A stretch of 12,188 bases of DNA from an uncultured Hyphomicrobiales bacterium. GTDB lineage: Bacteria > Pseudomonadota > Alphaproteobacteria > Rhizobiales > CAJQND01. The stretch covers positions 1 through 12,188 of the forward strand of contig CAJQND010000231.1 of NCBI GenBank assembly GCA_905479595.1. Direction: 5' to 3'. Under the pieces are notes generated by a model. It did no database searches and was not told the origin of the DNA. It saw nothing but the letters and a program-made list of their open reading frames with translations. Below are positions 1 through 6,269 of this stretch, piece after piece. A program made the position numbers and the translations under genes. Numbering within the stretch: position 1 is the first letter of the stretch; each line of letters opens with the position of its first letter.

Positions 1-348
1 TTCAAACATTGCCAGCACAGATTCCGGCACAAAGCTTTTGAAAAGTTCGGCGAGTTTTTCGGTGTACCCGGGAAGCCTTTCGGCAAATTTGCCAATCTGG
101 TCACCTAGCACCGGAACAATCAAAACCAGAATGACCACAAAAACGAGAATGAAAAGTCCAATTATGATCGTCGTCGCCGCAAGGCGGGGAATTTTATGCT
201 TTTCCATCCAGTCGGCGATTGGGTCCAGGAAATAGGCCAGAACCAACCCGGCAACAAATGGCAGCAGAATATCGCGCAATACCCACAGCAAGCCGAGGAA
301 TACCAGCGCCGATACAACCCAGAACCAGACTTGCCGTTGAATGGACAT
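1..348 (-). CDS. AI-2E/PerM family permease, N-terminal 116 residues (3' end outside window)
   Basis: The reading frame starts at ATG 348 and stays open to base 1, giving 116 residues with no stop, so the gene continues beyond the left edge. Three hydrophobic segments are visible: about residues 7-23, 24-41 and 58-82. The second is followed by YFLDPIADWMEK, the usual end of the first membrane pair in AI-2E transporter/PerM proteins, and the third by a polar stretch with GDQIGKFAERLPGY. Family members are integral inner-membrane proteins of about 350-400 residues, some of them exporters; the substrate of this one is unknown. An AGGAAGG ribosome binding site lies just upstream. The start is only 8 bases after the stop of the phosphatidyltransferase gene, so the two are almost certainly cotranscribed. 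The family call is firm; the transported molecule is not known. Confidence 0.85.
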   Translation of the reverse strand, partial: MSIQRQVWFWVVSALVFLGLLWVLRDILLPFVAGLVLAYFLDPIADWMEKHKIPRLAATTIIIGLFILVFVVILVLIVPVLGDQIGKFAERLPGYTEKLAELFKSFVPESVLAMFE

Positions 349-356
349 GCACCTTC

Positions 357-923
357 CTATTCGTGACCCTGAGAGTTTTTCTGACCGCCATTCCCGTTCG
401 ACATATGTGCGAACCAGTCGCGCATATAAGCGGCACCGGAGACAATGGTCAAAACTCCCACAGCGATACCACCAACCAGAACCAGCAAGTCGACACTGAA
501 ACCAAATCCAAGTCCGGCAAGCACCAAACCTGCCAGCAGAATTTGCCCCGTTGTGTTAATCTTGCTGATCCATAATGGCTTCATCTCAATAGGTTTGTCG
601 AGCACCCAGGACAAGATCACTGCGCCGATAATCATGACATCCCGGCTCACAACCGTGATCACAAGCAGCGATGGCAAGGTGCCGAGAAAGCCAAGGGCCA
701 AATAGATGCTGACCAGCAAAAGTTTATCTGCAAGCGGATCGAGGTAGGCGCCAAGCCGGGTGGCGAGGTTAAAACGCTTGGCAATAAAGCCATCAACACC
801 ATCGGAGATGCCAGCAATTATGAAGGAAGTGAACGCCAGGAGGAACTGGCCAGTCACCATCAGCCAGATGATAAAGGGCACCAGGATAATACGCCCGATG
901 GTTATGATATTCGGCAGTGACAA
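357..923 (-). CDS. CDP-alcohol phosphatidyltransferase (PgsA/cardiolipin synthase-like)
   Basis: This 188-residue membrane enzyme should transfer a phosphatidyl group from CDP-diacylglycerol to an alcohol acceptor in phospholipid synthesis. The family signature is present: D41, D44, G45, A48, G58, D62 and D66, ending in LDPLADK. These aspartates bind the metal pair. The usual Arg of the DGxxAR element is Lys49, followed by Arg50. Hydrophobic segments surround the motif and fill the C-terminal half; the C-terminus is polar (about 172-188). The start is TTG at 923, chosen because MSLPNIITIGR matches the usual family N-terminus and GGGAG lies 7 bases upstream on the coding strand. It lies between DUF2066 and permease genes in one leftward run. 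The acceptor (glycerol-phosphate versus phosphatidylglycerol) cannot be decided. Many alphaproteobacteria carry another pgsA elsewhere, so I give no symbol. Confidence 0.88.
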   Translation of the reverse strand: MSLPNIITIGRIILVPFIIWLMVTGQFLLAFTSFIIAGISDGVDGFIAKRFNLATRLGAYLDPLADKLLLVSIYLALGFLGTLPSLLVITVVSRDVMIIGAVILSWVLDKPIEMKPLWISKINTTGQILLAGLVLAGLGFGFSVDLLVLVGGIAVGVLTIVSGAAYMRDWFAHMSNGNGGQKNSQGHE

Positions 924-962
924 TCGGTTCTCCCAAAGCCCTTCATTCGGGCCGGTTAGCTA

Positions 963-2063
963 TCACTGCTTTTGCAGCACCCAGGTTCCATTACTCTGCT
1001 GCAGGCTAAACCCCGTTTGATAAAACGAGTTTTGCAATTGCGCCAGCGACCCACCATAAGCGATTGAAATCGCGGCGCCACTGGCAGAAAGTGCGTTGAT
1101 ATCAATACGCCCAACGCCTGTGGTTGCTTGAATGCGGCTGCGCATAACATTCCATTCAGCCATGCTGTTTAGCGGAACAGCAATCTTGAGAACATTGGCA
1201 GACGTCACCTTGGTTGCTCTCTGGAACACCTTCAAATGTTTATTCTTCCAGCCATCCTGGGCTTTCATGAACAAGGTGTATGCTGCTTCAGACGCTGCGG
1301 CTTCCAGATCTTCAGCCGCAAAAGTCTCATCAAAGCTCACATTGCCGGCAGGTGATCGGCCAAACATCACCGCGCGCAAACTTGCGTCAGATTTTGGCTG
1401 GGCGGCCATAACAATCACTGATGAAGCACCGTAACGGATTTGCAAAGCCTCCAGCTTTGGCCAGTTCCCCTTTATGGCATCTGTCGCAGTTATCGCTGCC
1501 TGATCGGTGTCATCTCCCACGGGCAACATGAACGGCATGAGCGCGTGTTCGAGATCGAGGCCGTCCAAAGCCATGCGCAAAGGGTTTTCCTTCCCCCAGA
1601 TGTCTGCCACTTCGGTGGTAAGCCAGACAGGAATGATCAGAACCGGTTCAGATTGTTCCTCGGCAAAGCGGGCTCCATACTGGCTAAAAAGAGCCTTGGT
1701 TTTGTTTTGCAGGAAACGGACAGAAAGCTTTGCGATATACCGCTTTGGAGCAACCTGTTCTGACTCAATGCTCAGGCTAGCCATCAAACGGCCAACTGAT
1801 TCTGGTTTCAAATTTTTCAATTTGGCGGAAGATTTCGCTGGCACAACCCGGTCAACGAGTCGTTTGAAGGCCAAAACCTGCGCCTCGCCAATGGCAATTA
1901 CCTTCGCTTGCGGGGCATTTTCGGCCGTCACATCGACCTTTACGCCGGAAACAGTCCACACATCTGCCTGCGCTGTTTTGAACGGTGCAGACAGAAATCC
2001 CGCCACCAGCAACGCCAGTCCAAAAAAACGTATTATTCCCAGCCGGTTAGGGCACCGTTTCAT
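963..2063 (-). CDS. DUF2066 domain protein, exported
   Basis: The protein has 366 residues. It begins with a signal peptide: basic MKRCPNR, a hydrophobic core at about residues 12-25, and a likely cleavage after AQA at residue 33. The mature part opens with a VWTVSGVKVDVTAENA stretch, then an Ala-rich helix with LAFKRLVDRVVP. This is the typical start of the DUF2066 family. The function of that family is not established; the protein is expected in the periplasm or attached to the envelope. Start ATG 2063 has GAGG (2070-2073 on the plus strand) six bases upstream. It is the first gene of the leftward group and ends 39 bases before the TTG of the phosphatidyltransferase, so an envelope role beside lipid synthesis is plausible but is inference. 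The gene is divergent from purM. Confidence 0.82.
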   Translation of the reverse strand: MKRCPNRLGIIRFFGLALLVAGFLSAPFKTAQADVWTVSGVKVDVTAENAPQAKVIAIGEAQVLAFKRLVDRVVPAKSSAKLKNLKPESVGRLMASLSIESEQVAPKRYIAKLSVRFLQNKTKALFSQYGARFAEEQSEPVLIIPVWLTTEVADIWGKENPLRMALDGLDLEHALMPFMLPVGDDTDQAAITATDAIKGNWPKLEALQIRYGASSVIVMAAQPKSDASLRAVMFGRSPAGNVSFDETFAAEDLEAAASEAAYTLFMKAQDGWKNKHLKVFQRATKVTSANVLKIAVPLNSMAEWNVMRSRIQATTGVGRIDINALSASGAAISIAYGGSLAQLQNSFYQTGFSLQQSNGTWVLQKQ

Positions 2064-2105
2064 CTAAAACCTCAAACCCGCAAATTCTTGTGTCCCAAGC
2101 GGCAT

Positions 2106-2135
2106 ATACTATCCGGAATTTTATGTCACCACCAA
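2106..2135 (-). promoter_or_regulatory. Possible promoter for the DUF2066-lipid-permease operon
   Basis: On the minus strand TTGGTG (plus 2130-2135) is followed after 18 bases by TAGTAT (plus 2106-2111), a fair match to a sigma-70 type -35/-10 pair placed 43 bases before ATG 2063. The whole divergent gap 2064-2220 must also carry the purM promoter, for which I see no convincing hexamer pair. This is pattern matching only. Confidence 0.3.
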
Positions 2136-2220
2136 GCTGCCACGTTGTTCTCCGCGACGCGATGCTTTAATGCTTGGCACGCACAGAAAAAGCAATCTGC
2201 AAAGGGAATCAGGCGCAAAG

Positions 2221-3291
2221 ATGGAAAACCGGCAAAACGGCCTCACTTACCGCGATGCAGGCGTCGATATTGACGCTGGAAATGCACTTGTTGACGCAAT
2301 CAAACCTTTGGCGAAATCCACATCACGTTCCGGCGCAGATGGTGCGTTAGGCGGGTTTGGCGGCTTGTTCGACCTTGCAGCAGCCGGGTTTAAAGACCCG
2401 ATTTTGGTGGCGGCCAATGACGGCGTTGGCACAAAACTCAAAGTTGCGATTGATACCGGATTACACAATACCGTGGGAATTGATCTCGTCGCCATGTGCG
2501 TGAACGATCTCATCGTACAGGGCGCAGAACCACTATTCTTTCTGGACTATTTTGCGACCGGCAAACTGGCGGTTGATGATGCCCGCGATGTCATTGCCGG
2601 TATTGCAGATGGGTGCTTGCAAGCCGGATGTGCGTTGATTGGCGGAGAAACCGCTGAAATGCCCGGCATGTACGCCGATGGGGATTATGACCTTGCAGGA
2701 TTTTCCGTTGGTGCGGCAGAGCGCGGAAGCCTTTTGCCGCGGGCAGATCTAGGTGCTGGCGATGTTTTATTGGGACTGGCGTCCTCGGGTCCTCACTCCA
2801 ACGGCTATTCTCTGATCCGCAGAGTAGTTGAAACCACAAATGCCAGTTTCAGCGCCCCTGCCCCGTTTGATGCAGATCGCAGCCTTGGCGAAGCCCTGCT
2901 CGCGCCAACCCGCGTTTATGTTAAACCGGTGCTTGCCGCCATGCGCGAGACCGGCGCGGTAAAAGCGCTCGCCCACATTACCGGCGGTGGATTTACGGAA
3001 AATATTCCACGTATTCTGCCCGCAGGGATCAGTGCAAACATTGACCTTGGCAAAATCTCAGTTCCGCCAGTATTTGGCTGGCTGGCGCAAACTGGTGGCA
3101 TCGCCGCGCATGAAATGCTGCGAACGTTTAATTGCGGTGTTGGTATGGTGGTTGCGACCGATAAGGCGCACGCAGAAGAAGTTGCCGCTATTTTGGAACG
3201 TGAAGGTGAAAAAGTCGCAATAATAGGCAGCCTTGCGCAAGCGGGCGAAACTGTTGTGAACTATTCCGGCACACTGGAGCTTACAAGATGA
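2221..3291 (+). CDS. purM: Phosphoribosylformylglycinamidine cyclo-ligase (AIR synthetase)
   Basis: PurM closes formylglycinamidine ribonucleotide to aminoimidazole ribonucleotide using ATP, the fifth step of de novo purine synthesis, in the cytoplasm. From ATG 2221 the protein has 356 residues, a normal family length. Family motifs appear in order: YRDAGVDIDAGN (10-21), NDGVGTK (66-72), VNDLIVQGAEPLFFLDY (94-110), GGETAEMPGMY (141-151), SGPHSNGYSLIR (189-200), HITGGG (252-257) and FNCGVGM (303-309). The frame also has an ATG at 2170, which would add 17 residues that do not resemble PurM. AGGGA upstream of 2221 is rather distant, so the ribosome binding site is only moderate, but the protein alignment favours 2221. 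The TGA stop overlaps the purN start as ATGA, which indicates translational coupling. Confidence 0.96.
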   Translation: MENRQNGLTYRDAGVDIDAGNALVDAIKPLAKSTSRSGADGALGGFGGLFDLAAAGFKDPILVAANDGVGTKLKVAIDTGLHNTVGIDLVAMCVNDLIVQGAEPLFFLDYFATGKLAVDDARDVIAGIADGCLQAGCALIGGETAEMPGMYADGDYDLAGFSVGAAERGSLLPRADLGAGDVLLGLASSGPHSNGYSLIRRVVETTNASFSAPAPFDADRSLGEALLAPTRVYVKPVLAAMRETGAVKALAHITGGGFTENIPRILPAGISANIDLGKISVPPVFGWLAQTGGIAAHEMLRTFNCGVGMVVATDKAHAEEVAAILEREGEKVAIIGSLAQAGETVVNYSGTLELTR

Positions 3292-3938
3292 GCCGTAAAC
3301 GCACAGCGATTTTGATTTCCGGGCGCGGATCGAACATGGAAGCGCTTATCGAGGCTGCCCGCGACCCTCAATACCCTGCAGAAATTGTGCTGGTGGTATC
3401 TAATCGCCCAGAGGCTCCTGGCCTGGAAACGGCGCAAAAGGCGGGCATTCCGGTAATCGCCATTGATCACACAGAATTTGAGACCCGCGAAGATTTTGAA
3501 AAAGCCATGCAGGCGGAGCTGGAAAAAGCAAAAATCGAACTGGTGTGTTGCGCGGGGTTTATGCGGCTCATGACCGAATGGTTTGTAGAAACCTGGCGCA
3601 ACAAGATGCTCAATATCCATCCCTCGCTATTGCCTGCCTATAAGGGCTTTGAAAGCCACACCAGGGTGCTGCGCGACGGGGTGCGGATTACCGGTTGCAC
3701 AGTACATTACGTGCGCGTGGCAATGGATTCCGGCCCCATTATAAGTCAGGCGGCAGTACCTATACTCACCAACGACACCACTGAAACCCTTTCAGCACGG
3801 GTGCTGGAAGCTGAGCATATCATTTATCCTCAAGCTCTCGCTTTGGTGGCGAAAGGGCTGGTGCGGGTTGCAGGTGAAGAAGCAAAGTTCAGCGGTACCT
3901 TTAAGGCAGGGCCACCGCTCATTTCTCCATCAATGTAA
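3288..3938 (+). CDS. purN: Phosphoribosylglycinamide formyltransferase (GAR transformylase)
   Basis: PurN transfers a formyl group from 10-formyl-tetrahydrofolate to glycinamide ribonucleotide, the third step of purine synthesis. The 216-residue protein matches the usual length. Phosphate-binding GRGSN is at 12-16. The catalytic trio corresponds to N109 and H111 in NIHPSLLP and D147 in MDSGPIISQ. The ATG at 3288 lies inside the last codons of purM (4-base overlap), so the two genes form one operon. A strong hairpin with a T run follows 13 bases after the stop and probably ends the transcript. Nothing is unusual apart from the short extra C-terminal tail after residue 195. Confidence 0.96.
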   Translation: MSRKRTAILISGRGSNMEALIEAARDPQYPAEIVLVVSNRPEAPGLETAQKAGIPVIAIDHTEFETREDFEKAMQAELEKAKIELVCCAGFMRLMTEWFVETWRNKMLNIHPSLLPAYKGFESHTRVLRDGVRITGCTVHYVRVAMDSGPIISQAAVPILTNDTTETLSARVLEAEHIIYPQALALVAKGLVRVAGEEAKFSGTFKAGPPLISPSM

Positions 3939-3951
3939 TGATTTAGTTTAT

Positions 3952-3984
3952 CTGGCCGCGCGTTAACCAGCGGCCAGCAGTTTT
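3952..3984 (+). terminator. Rho-independent terminator of purMN
   Basis: A perfect 8-base stem, CTGGCCGC (3952-3959) with GCGGCCAG (3970-3977), encloses a 10-base loop and is followed after CAG by TTTT (3981-3984). It lies 13 bases after the purN stop and is oriented for plus-strand transcripts. The loop contains the stop codon of the opposing small gene (3963-3965). On the minus strand no T run follows, so it should act mainly on purMN. Confidence 0.8.
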
Positions 3985-4118
3985 ATTACCGGCAGGACCG
4001 CGTGGGCGACCTGGGGCAATTCGGTGGCAATTACTTTGATTAGCGCAGCCAGGGCGACAGTCATCCCTGCGGCAATCAACAGTAAAATTGTGCGCCTGTT
4101 TTTCACAGTGCTCGACAT
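3963..4118 (-). CDS. Small single-pass membrane protein (51 residues), unknown function
   Basis: I do not recognise a family. The frame runs from ATG 4118 to TAA at 3965-3963 and encodes 51 residues. The N-terminus is basic (MSSTVKNRR), followed by one hydrophobic stretch at about residues 10-30 (TILLLIAAGMTVALAALIKV) and a short amphipathic tail with a second hydrophobic patch (HAVLPVIKLLAAG). The positive N-terminus suggests a cytoplasmic start. Support for a real gene: AAAGAGG lies 8 bases before the ATG, the gene sits in an otherwise empty stretch, and the composition is that of a membrane segment. It converges on purN and its stop codon is in the purN terminator loop. It could also be a leader or a chance frame; conservation would decide. 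Confidence 0.55.
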   Translation of the reverse strand: MSSTVKNRRTILLLIAAGMTVALAALIKVIATELPQVAHAVLPVIKLLAAG

Positions 4119-4268
4119 TGGCTTAACCTCTTTAGGTTTAACTGGGTATTTATTGCTCTCGTTTCAAGTCTTTGGCACAATCTATTGTTGGCTATGCACT
4201 TGAAATACCCGGTTGATTCGTTGAATAAGCTTCGAACTGGGCGGATTTATGGCCACGTTTCACAGCAA
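4119..4268. other. 150-base gap with nested inverted repeats
   Basis: This gap separates the exported-protein gene from the 51-residue gene, both leftward, and should carry the promoter and leader of the latter. It contains two interlocked inverted repeats. The outer arms are AACTGGGTATTT (4140-4151) and AAATACCCGGTT (4203-4214), with one T:G mismatch. The inner arms are TTTCAAGT (4162-4169) and ACTTGAAA (4198-4205), a perfect match. ACAAT/ATTGT (4177-4188) lies at the centre. The outer and inner right arms share three bases, so only one of the two folds can form at a time. I cannot name a known regulatory element here. Confidence 0.4.
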
Positions 4269-4655
4269 TTACCTGGCAACGGTCCATGCGATGCATGTTC
4301 CTTTCACCGTATGCTTGTGTTTGATCCGGGCCACATTCCATTGTTCTTGGCGGTCTGGCATATGAAACGTAAATTCTCCGCCTGTGGATGACAGGCGGTA
4401 ATTTACCGGCAGGCCACCACTCAGTTCATTGGGCGTGACGTTAACAATCTGGATGTATCCAAATCGCCCGCCAATGCTGGCTGGCTGGTATGTGCACGGC
4501 AGTTCGACGATGCTCAGTGCGGAGTTTTCTGCCAATTGTGCGGAAGCTGCTGCGGGGTAAGCAAAGCCCAACGCACACAAAGAGATGAGTGGCAGAGCAC
4601 GCCCGGCAATAAGTGCGGGCAGGCCCTTATTTGAATTGCGGTTGCGCGCTAACAT
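4269..4655 (-). CDS. Small exported protein with two cysteines, unknown function
   Basis: I do not recognise a family. From ATG 4655 the product has 128 residues: a basic N-terminus with several Arg/Lys, a hydrophobic core at about residues 21-32, and a likely signal peptidase site after ASA at residue 39. This leaves about 89 mature residues. The mature part has only two cysteines, C54 and C121, near its two ends, which could form one disulfide in the periplasm. The lone C27 is in the signal peptide and is not in a lipobox, so it is not a lipoprotein. The mature chain looks beta-rich (alternating FGYIQIVNV and GGEFTFHM). The frame could start 13 codons earlier, but GGAAGGA eight bases before 4655 fixes the start. 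It stands alone, 122 bases downstream of the WYL regulator stop. Confidence 0.65.
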   Translation of the reverse strand: MLARNRNSNKGLPALIAGRALPLISLCALGFAYPAAASAQLAENSALSIVELPCTYQPASIGGRFGYIQIVNVTPNELSGGLPVNYRLSSTGGEFTFHMPDRQEQWNVARIKHKHTVKGTCIAWTVAR

Positions 4656-4777
4656 TGTTTTGATCCTTCCCTGTTTTAAAGTTGCGATAATCAACTCTAA
4701 AGAAGCGAAGGTGAGTTTTTGCTGAGTGCCACGTTCATCTGGCGTTCACTAATCGAGATCAGGCTTTGATTGGAAAT

Positions 4778-5464
4778 TTACGCGCAGCCTTGTTCCTTCT
4801 CTCGCCATTTCTTGATGAGCACTGCACGGCGCTCGGCATAACGCACATCCAGAACATCAAGCTTTGAAATACGATCCGTGCGAAAATGGCGGAAATCCTG
4901 ACGCAATTCACACCATGCCAGCACCAGCCGCACAGCTTCCATGTACCCAATGCCAATGGGCCAGATTGTGCGCTCGCTCGCAGCACCTTTCTCGTCTTCA
5001 TAGGCGATATGCATCTTGAACTGCCGGCGTATGCAATCGCGGATAACCACCACATCCACAATCTCGCTTTTCCGTTCGGCATAATTTGGTGCAAACAAGG
5101 TGGACTCAAGCAAAATTGGCCGCATTTCATCGGGGATCACAGTGCTGATCTTGGCAATCGCTTCTTCAGCACCGCGCACCAGATCCGCATCACCACGGGT
5201 TTCGACCAATCGCGCACCAAGCATCAGCGCTTCCAGTTCACGCGAGGTAAACATTAACGGGGGCAGATCATATCCCGCCTGCAATACGTAACCGATGCCT
5301 GCTTCACCGACCACAGGCACCCGGTTTGCTTGCAAGGCGGCCATATCGCGATACACCGTGCGCGGGGTGACTTCCAATTCTTCCGCAATGGCGTCCGCTG
5401 TCACCGGGCCACGCTGGCGGCGCAGTATCTGGATAATCTGAATAAGTCTGGTAGCGCGTTTCAT
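4778..5464 (-). CDS. YafY-type HTH-WYL transcriptional regulator
   Basis: The 228-residue protein has an N-terminal winged helix (about residues 1-62: RLIQIIQILRR, then recognition helix TPRTVYRDMAALQ). A linker and a WYL domain (about 135-205) follow, ending in the typical WCELRQDFRHFRTDRI. WYL domains usually sense a ligand and control the attached HTH. The tripeptide position that is often W-Y/T-L reads V-R-L here (178-180), so the aromatic residue is missing. Start ATG 5464 gives the normal family N-terminus; no strong ribosome binding site precedes it. The gene is divergent from a glutathione S-transferase gene. Three identical half-sites fill the space between them, which suggests it represses itself and that gene. 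HTH-WYL regulators next to GST or VOC-type genes are common. Confidence 0.88.
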   Translation of the reverse strand: MKRATRLIQIIQILRRQRGPVTADAIAEELEVTPRTVYRDMAALQANRVPVVGEAGIGYVLQAGYDLPPLMFTSRELEALMLGARLVETRGDADLVRGAEEAIAKISTVIPDEMRPILLESTLFAPNYAERKSEIVDVVVIRDCIRRQFKMHIAYEDEKGAASERTIWPIGIGYMEAVRLVLAWCELRQDFRHFRTDRISKLDVLDVRYAERRAVLIKKWREKEQGCA

Positions 5465-5486
5465 GGTTTATGTTGTGCCACAGGTT

Positions 5487-5518
5487 TACTGACATGTTAT
5501 GTCAGTAGCATGTCAGTA
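5487..5518. promoter_or_regulatory. Operator-like array of three 9-base half-sites
   Basis: TACTGACAT (5487-5495) and ATGTCAGTA (5499-5507) form a perfect inverted repeat with a 3-base spacer. A second exact ATGTCAGTA follows at 5510-5518, repeating at 11 bases, about one helical turn. The array lies 22 bases from the WYL regulator start and 40 bases from the GST start, in the only space available for both promoters. TATAAA at 5517-5522 could be a -10 of the GST gene and touches the third half-site. Binding by the adjacent regulator is inference. Confidence 0.75.
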
Positions 5519-5558
5519 TAAATCATTTTCTCGAATTTCGTTTTCAGGAGATAATATT

Positions 5559-6269
5559 GTGATCACCCTTTATAATTTCGGCCCTGCCTTCGGCCTGATG
5601 GACCCAAGTCCGTTCGTGACCAAAGCTCATGTGCTGCTGCGTCTGGCCGGGCTCAACTACGAAACCGACACAGGTGGTTTCACCAAAGCACCCAAGGGTA
5701 AGCTGCCTTACATCAACGACAATGGCGCAATTATTGCTGATTCCACACTCATTCGCCTGCATCTGGAAAAAACCCACGGTGTGGTGTTCGACAAAGGCTA
5801 TAGCGAATATGAGTGCGGCATCGCCTGGTCGGCGGAAAAGCTTCTGGAAGATCGGGTTTACTGGCAAGTTGTTGGGTCGCGCTGGCTGGATGACGACAAT
5901 TTCAACAAGGGCCCGCGGGTATTTTTTAATGCCGCTCCCGCTTTTGTGCGCCCGTTGATCATCTCAAAGGTGCGCCGCAGCGTGCGCCGCGACCTTCACG
6001 GCCAGGGCATGGGCCGCCATTCACCGGCGGAAATCGCACGGTTTGCAGGCGAAGATTTCAAGGCTGTCTCCAGAATTCTCGGTAAAAACAAATATCTTCT
6101 CGGCGATAGACCATGCGGCGCAGATGCTGGCGTATTTGCCATGGTCAACGGCACATTGTGCCCGCATTTTGATCATGCAGTGCGCGATGCAGCCATGCAG
6201 TTTGATAATCTACAGGCTTATAATGAACGTATGACAGCGGAATTTTTTCCCGAACTTAAAGCGGCTTGA
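5559..6269 (+). CDS. Glutathione S-transferase family protein (fax/metaxin-like type)
   Basis: From GTG 5559 the product has 236 residues. The N-terminal thioredoxin-like half (about 1-75) starts ITLYNFGPAFGLMDPSPFVTKA and contains KGKLPYI (46-52) with the conserved cis-proline P50 and DST (61-63), the glutathione gamma-glutamyl contact region. The helical C-terminal half contains LEDRVYWQVVGSRWLDDDNF, a VRRDLHGQGMGRHS stretch and LLGDRPCGADAGVFA. This is the pattern of the GST_N_4/GST_C_6 (Tom37/failed-axon-like) subgroup; the physiological substrate is unknown. The open frame could begin at 5499, but that would place coding sequence over the operator. AGGAG eight bases before GTG 5559 and the family N-terminus decide the start. 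Its 3' end overlaps the convergent Mo-enzyme gene by 14 bases. Confidence 0.88.
   Translation: MITLYNFGPAFGLMDPSPFVTKAHVLLRLAGLNYETDTGGFTKAPKGKLPYINDNGAIIADSTLIRLHLEKTHGVVFDKGYSEYECGIAWSAEKLLEDRVYWQVVGSRWLDDDNFNKGPRVFFNAAPAFVRPLIISKVRRSVRRDLHGQGMGRHSPAEIARFAGEDFKAVSRILGKNKYLLGDRPCGADAGVFAMVNGTLCPHFDHAVRDAAMQFDNLQAYNERMTAEFFPELKAA

Noticed and set aside
1507..2067. 186-codon plus-strand frame
   Set aside because: It is the antisense shadow of the DUF2066 gene, with no ribosome binding site and no recognisable protein.
2105..2110. TATACT as a purM -10 element
   Set aside because: The only TTG-like -35 is 11 bases away, too close; at normal spacing no -35 is visible.
2170..2220. Upstream ATG of purM
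   Set aside because: Its 17 extra residues are unlike PurM and no ribosome binding site precedes it.
4185..4391. 68-codon plus-strand frame
   Set aside because: It is antisense to the exported-protein gene, which has a better ribosome binding site and a signal peptide.
5499..5558. Upstream in-frame ATG of the GST gene
   Set aside because: It lies in the middle of the operator array; AGGAG before GTG 5559 and the family N-terminus support the later start.
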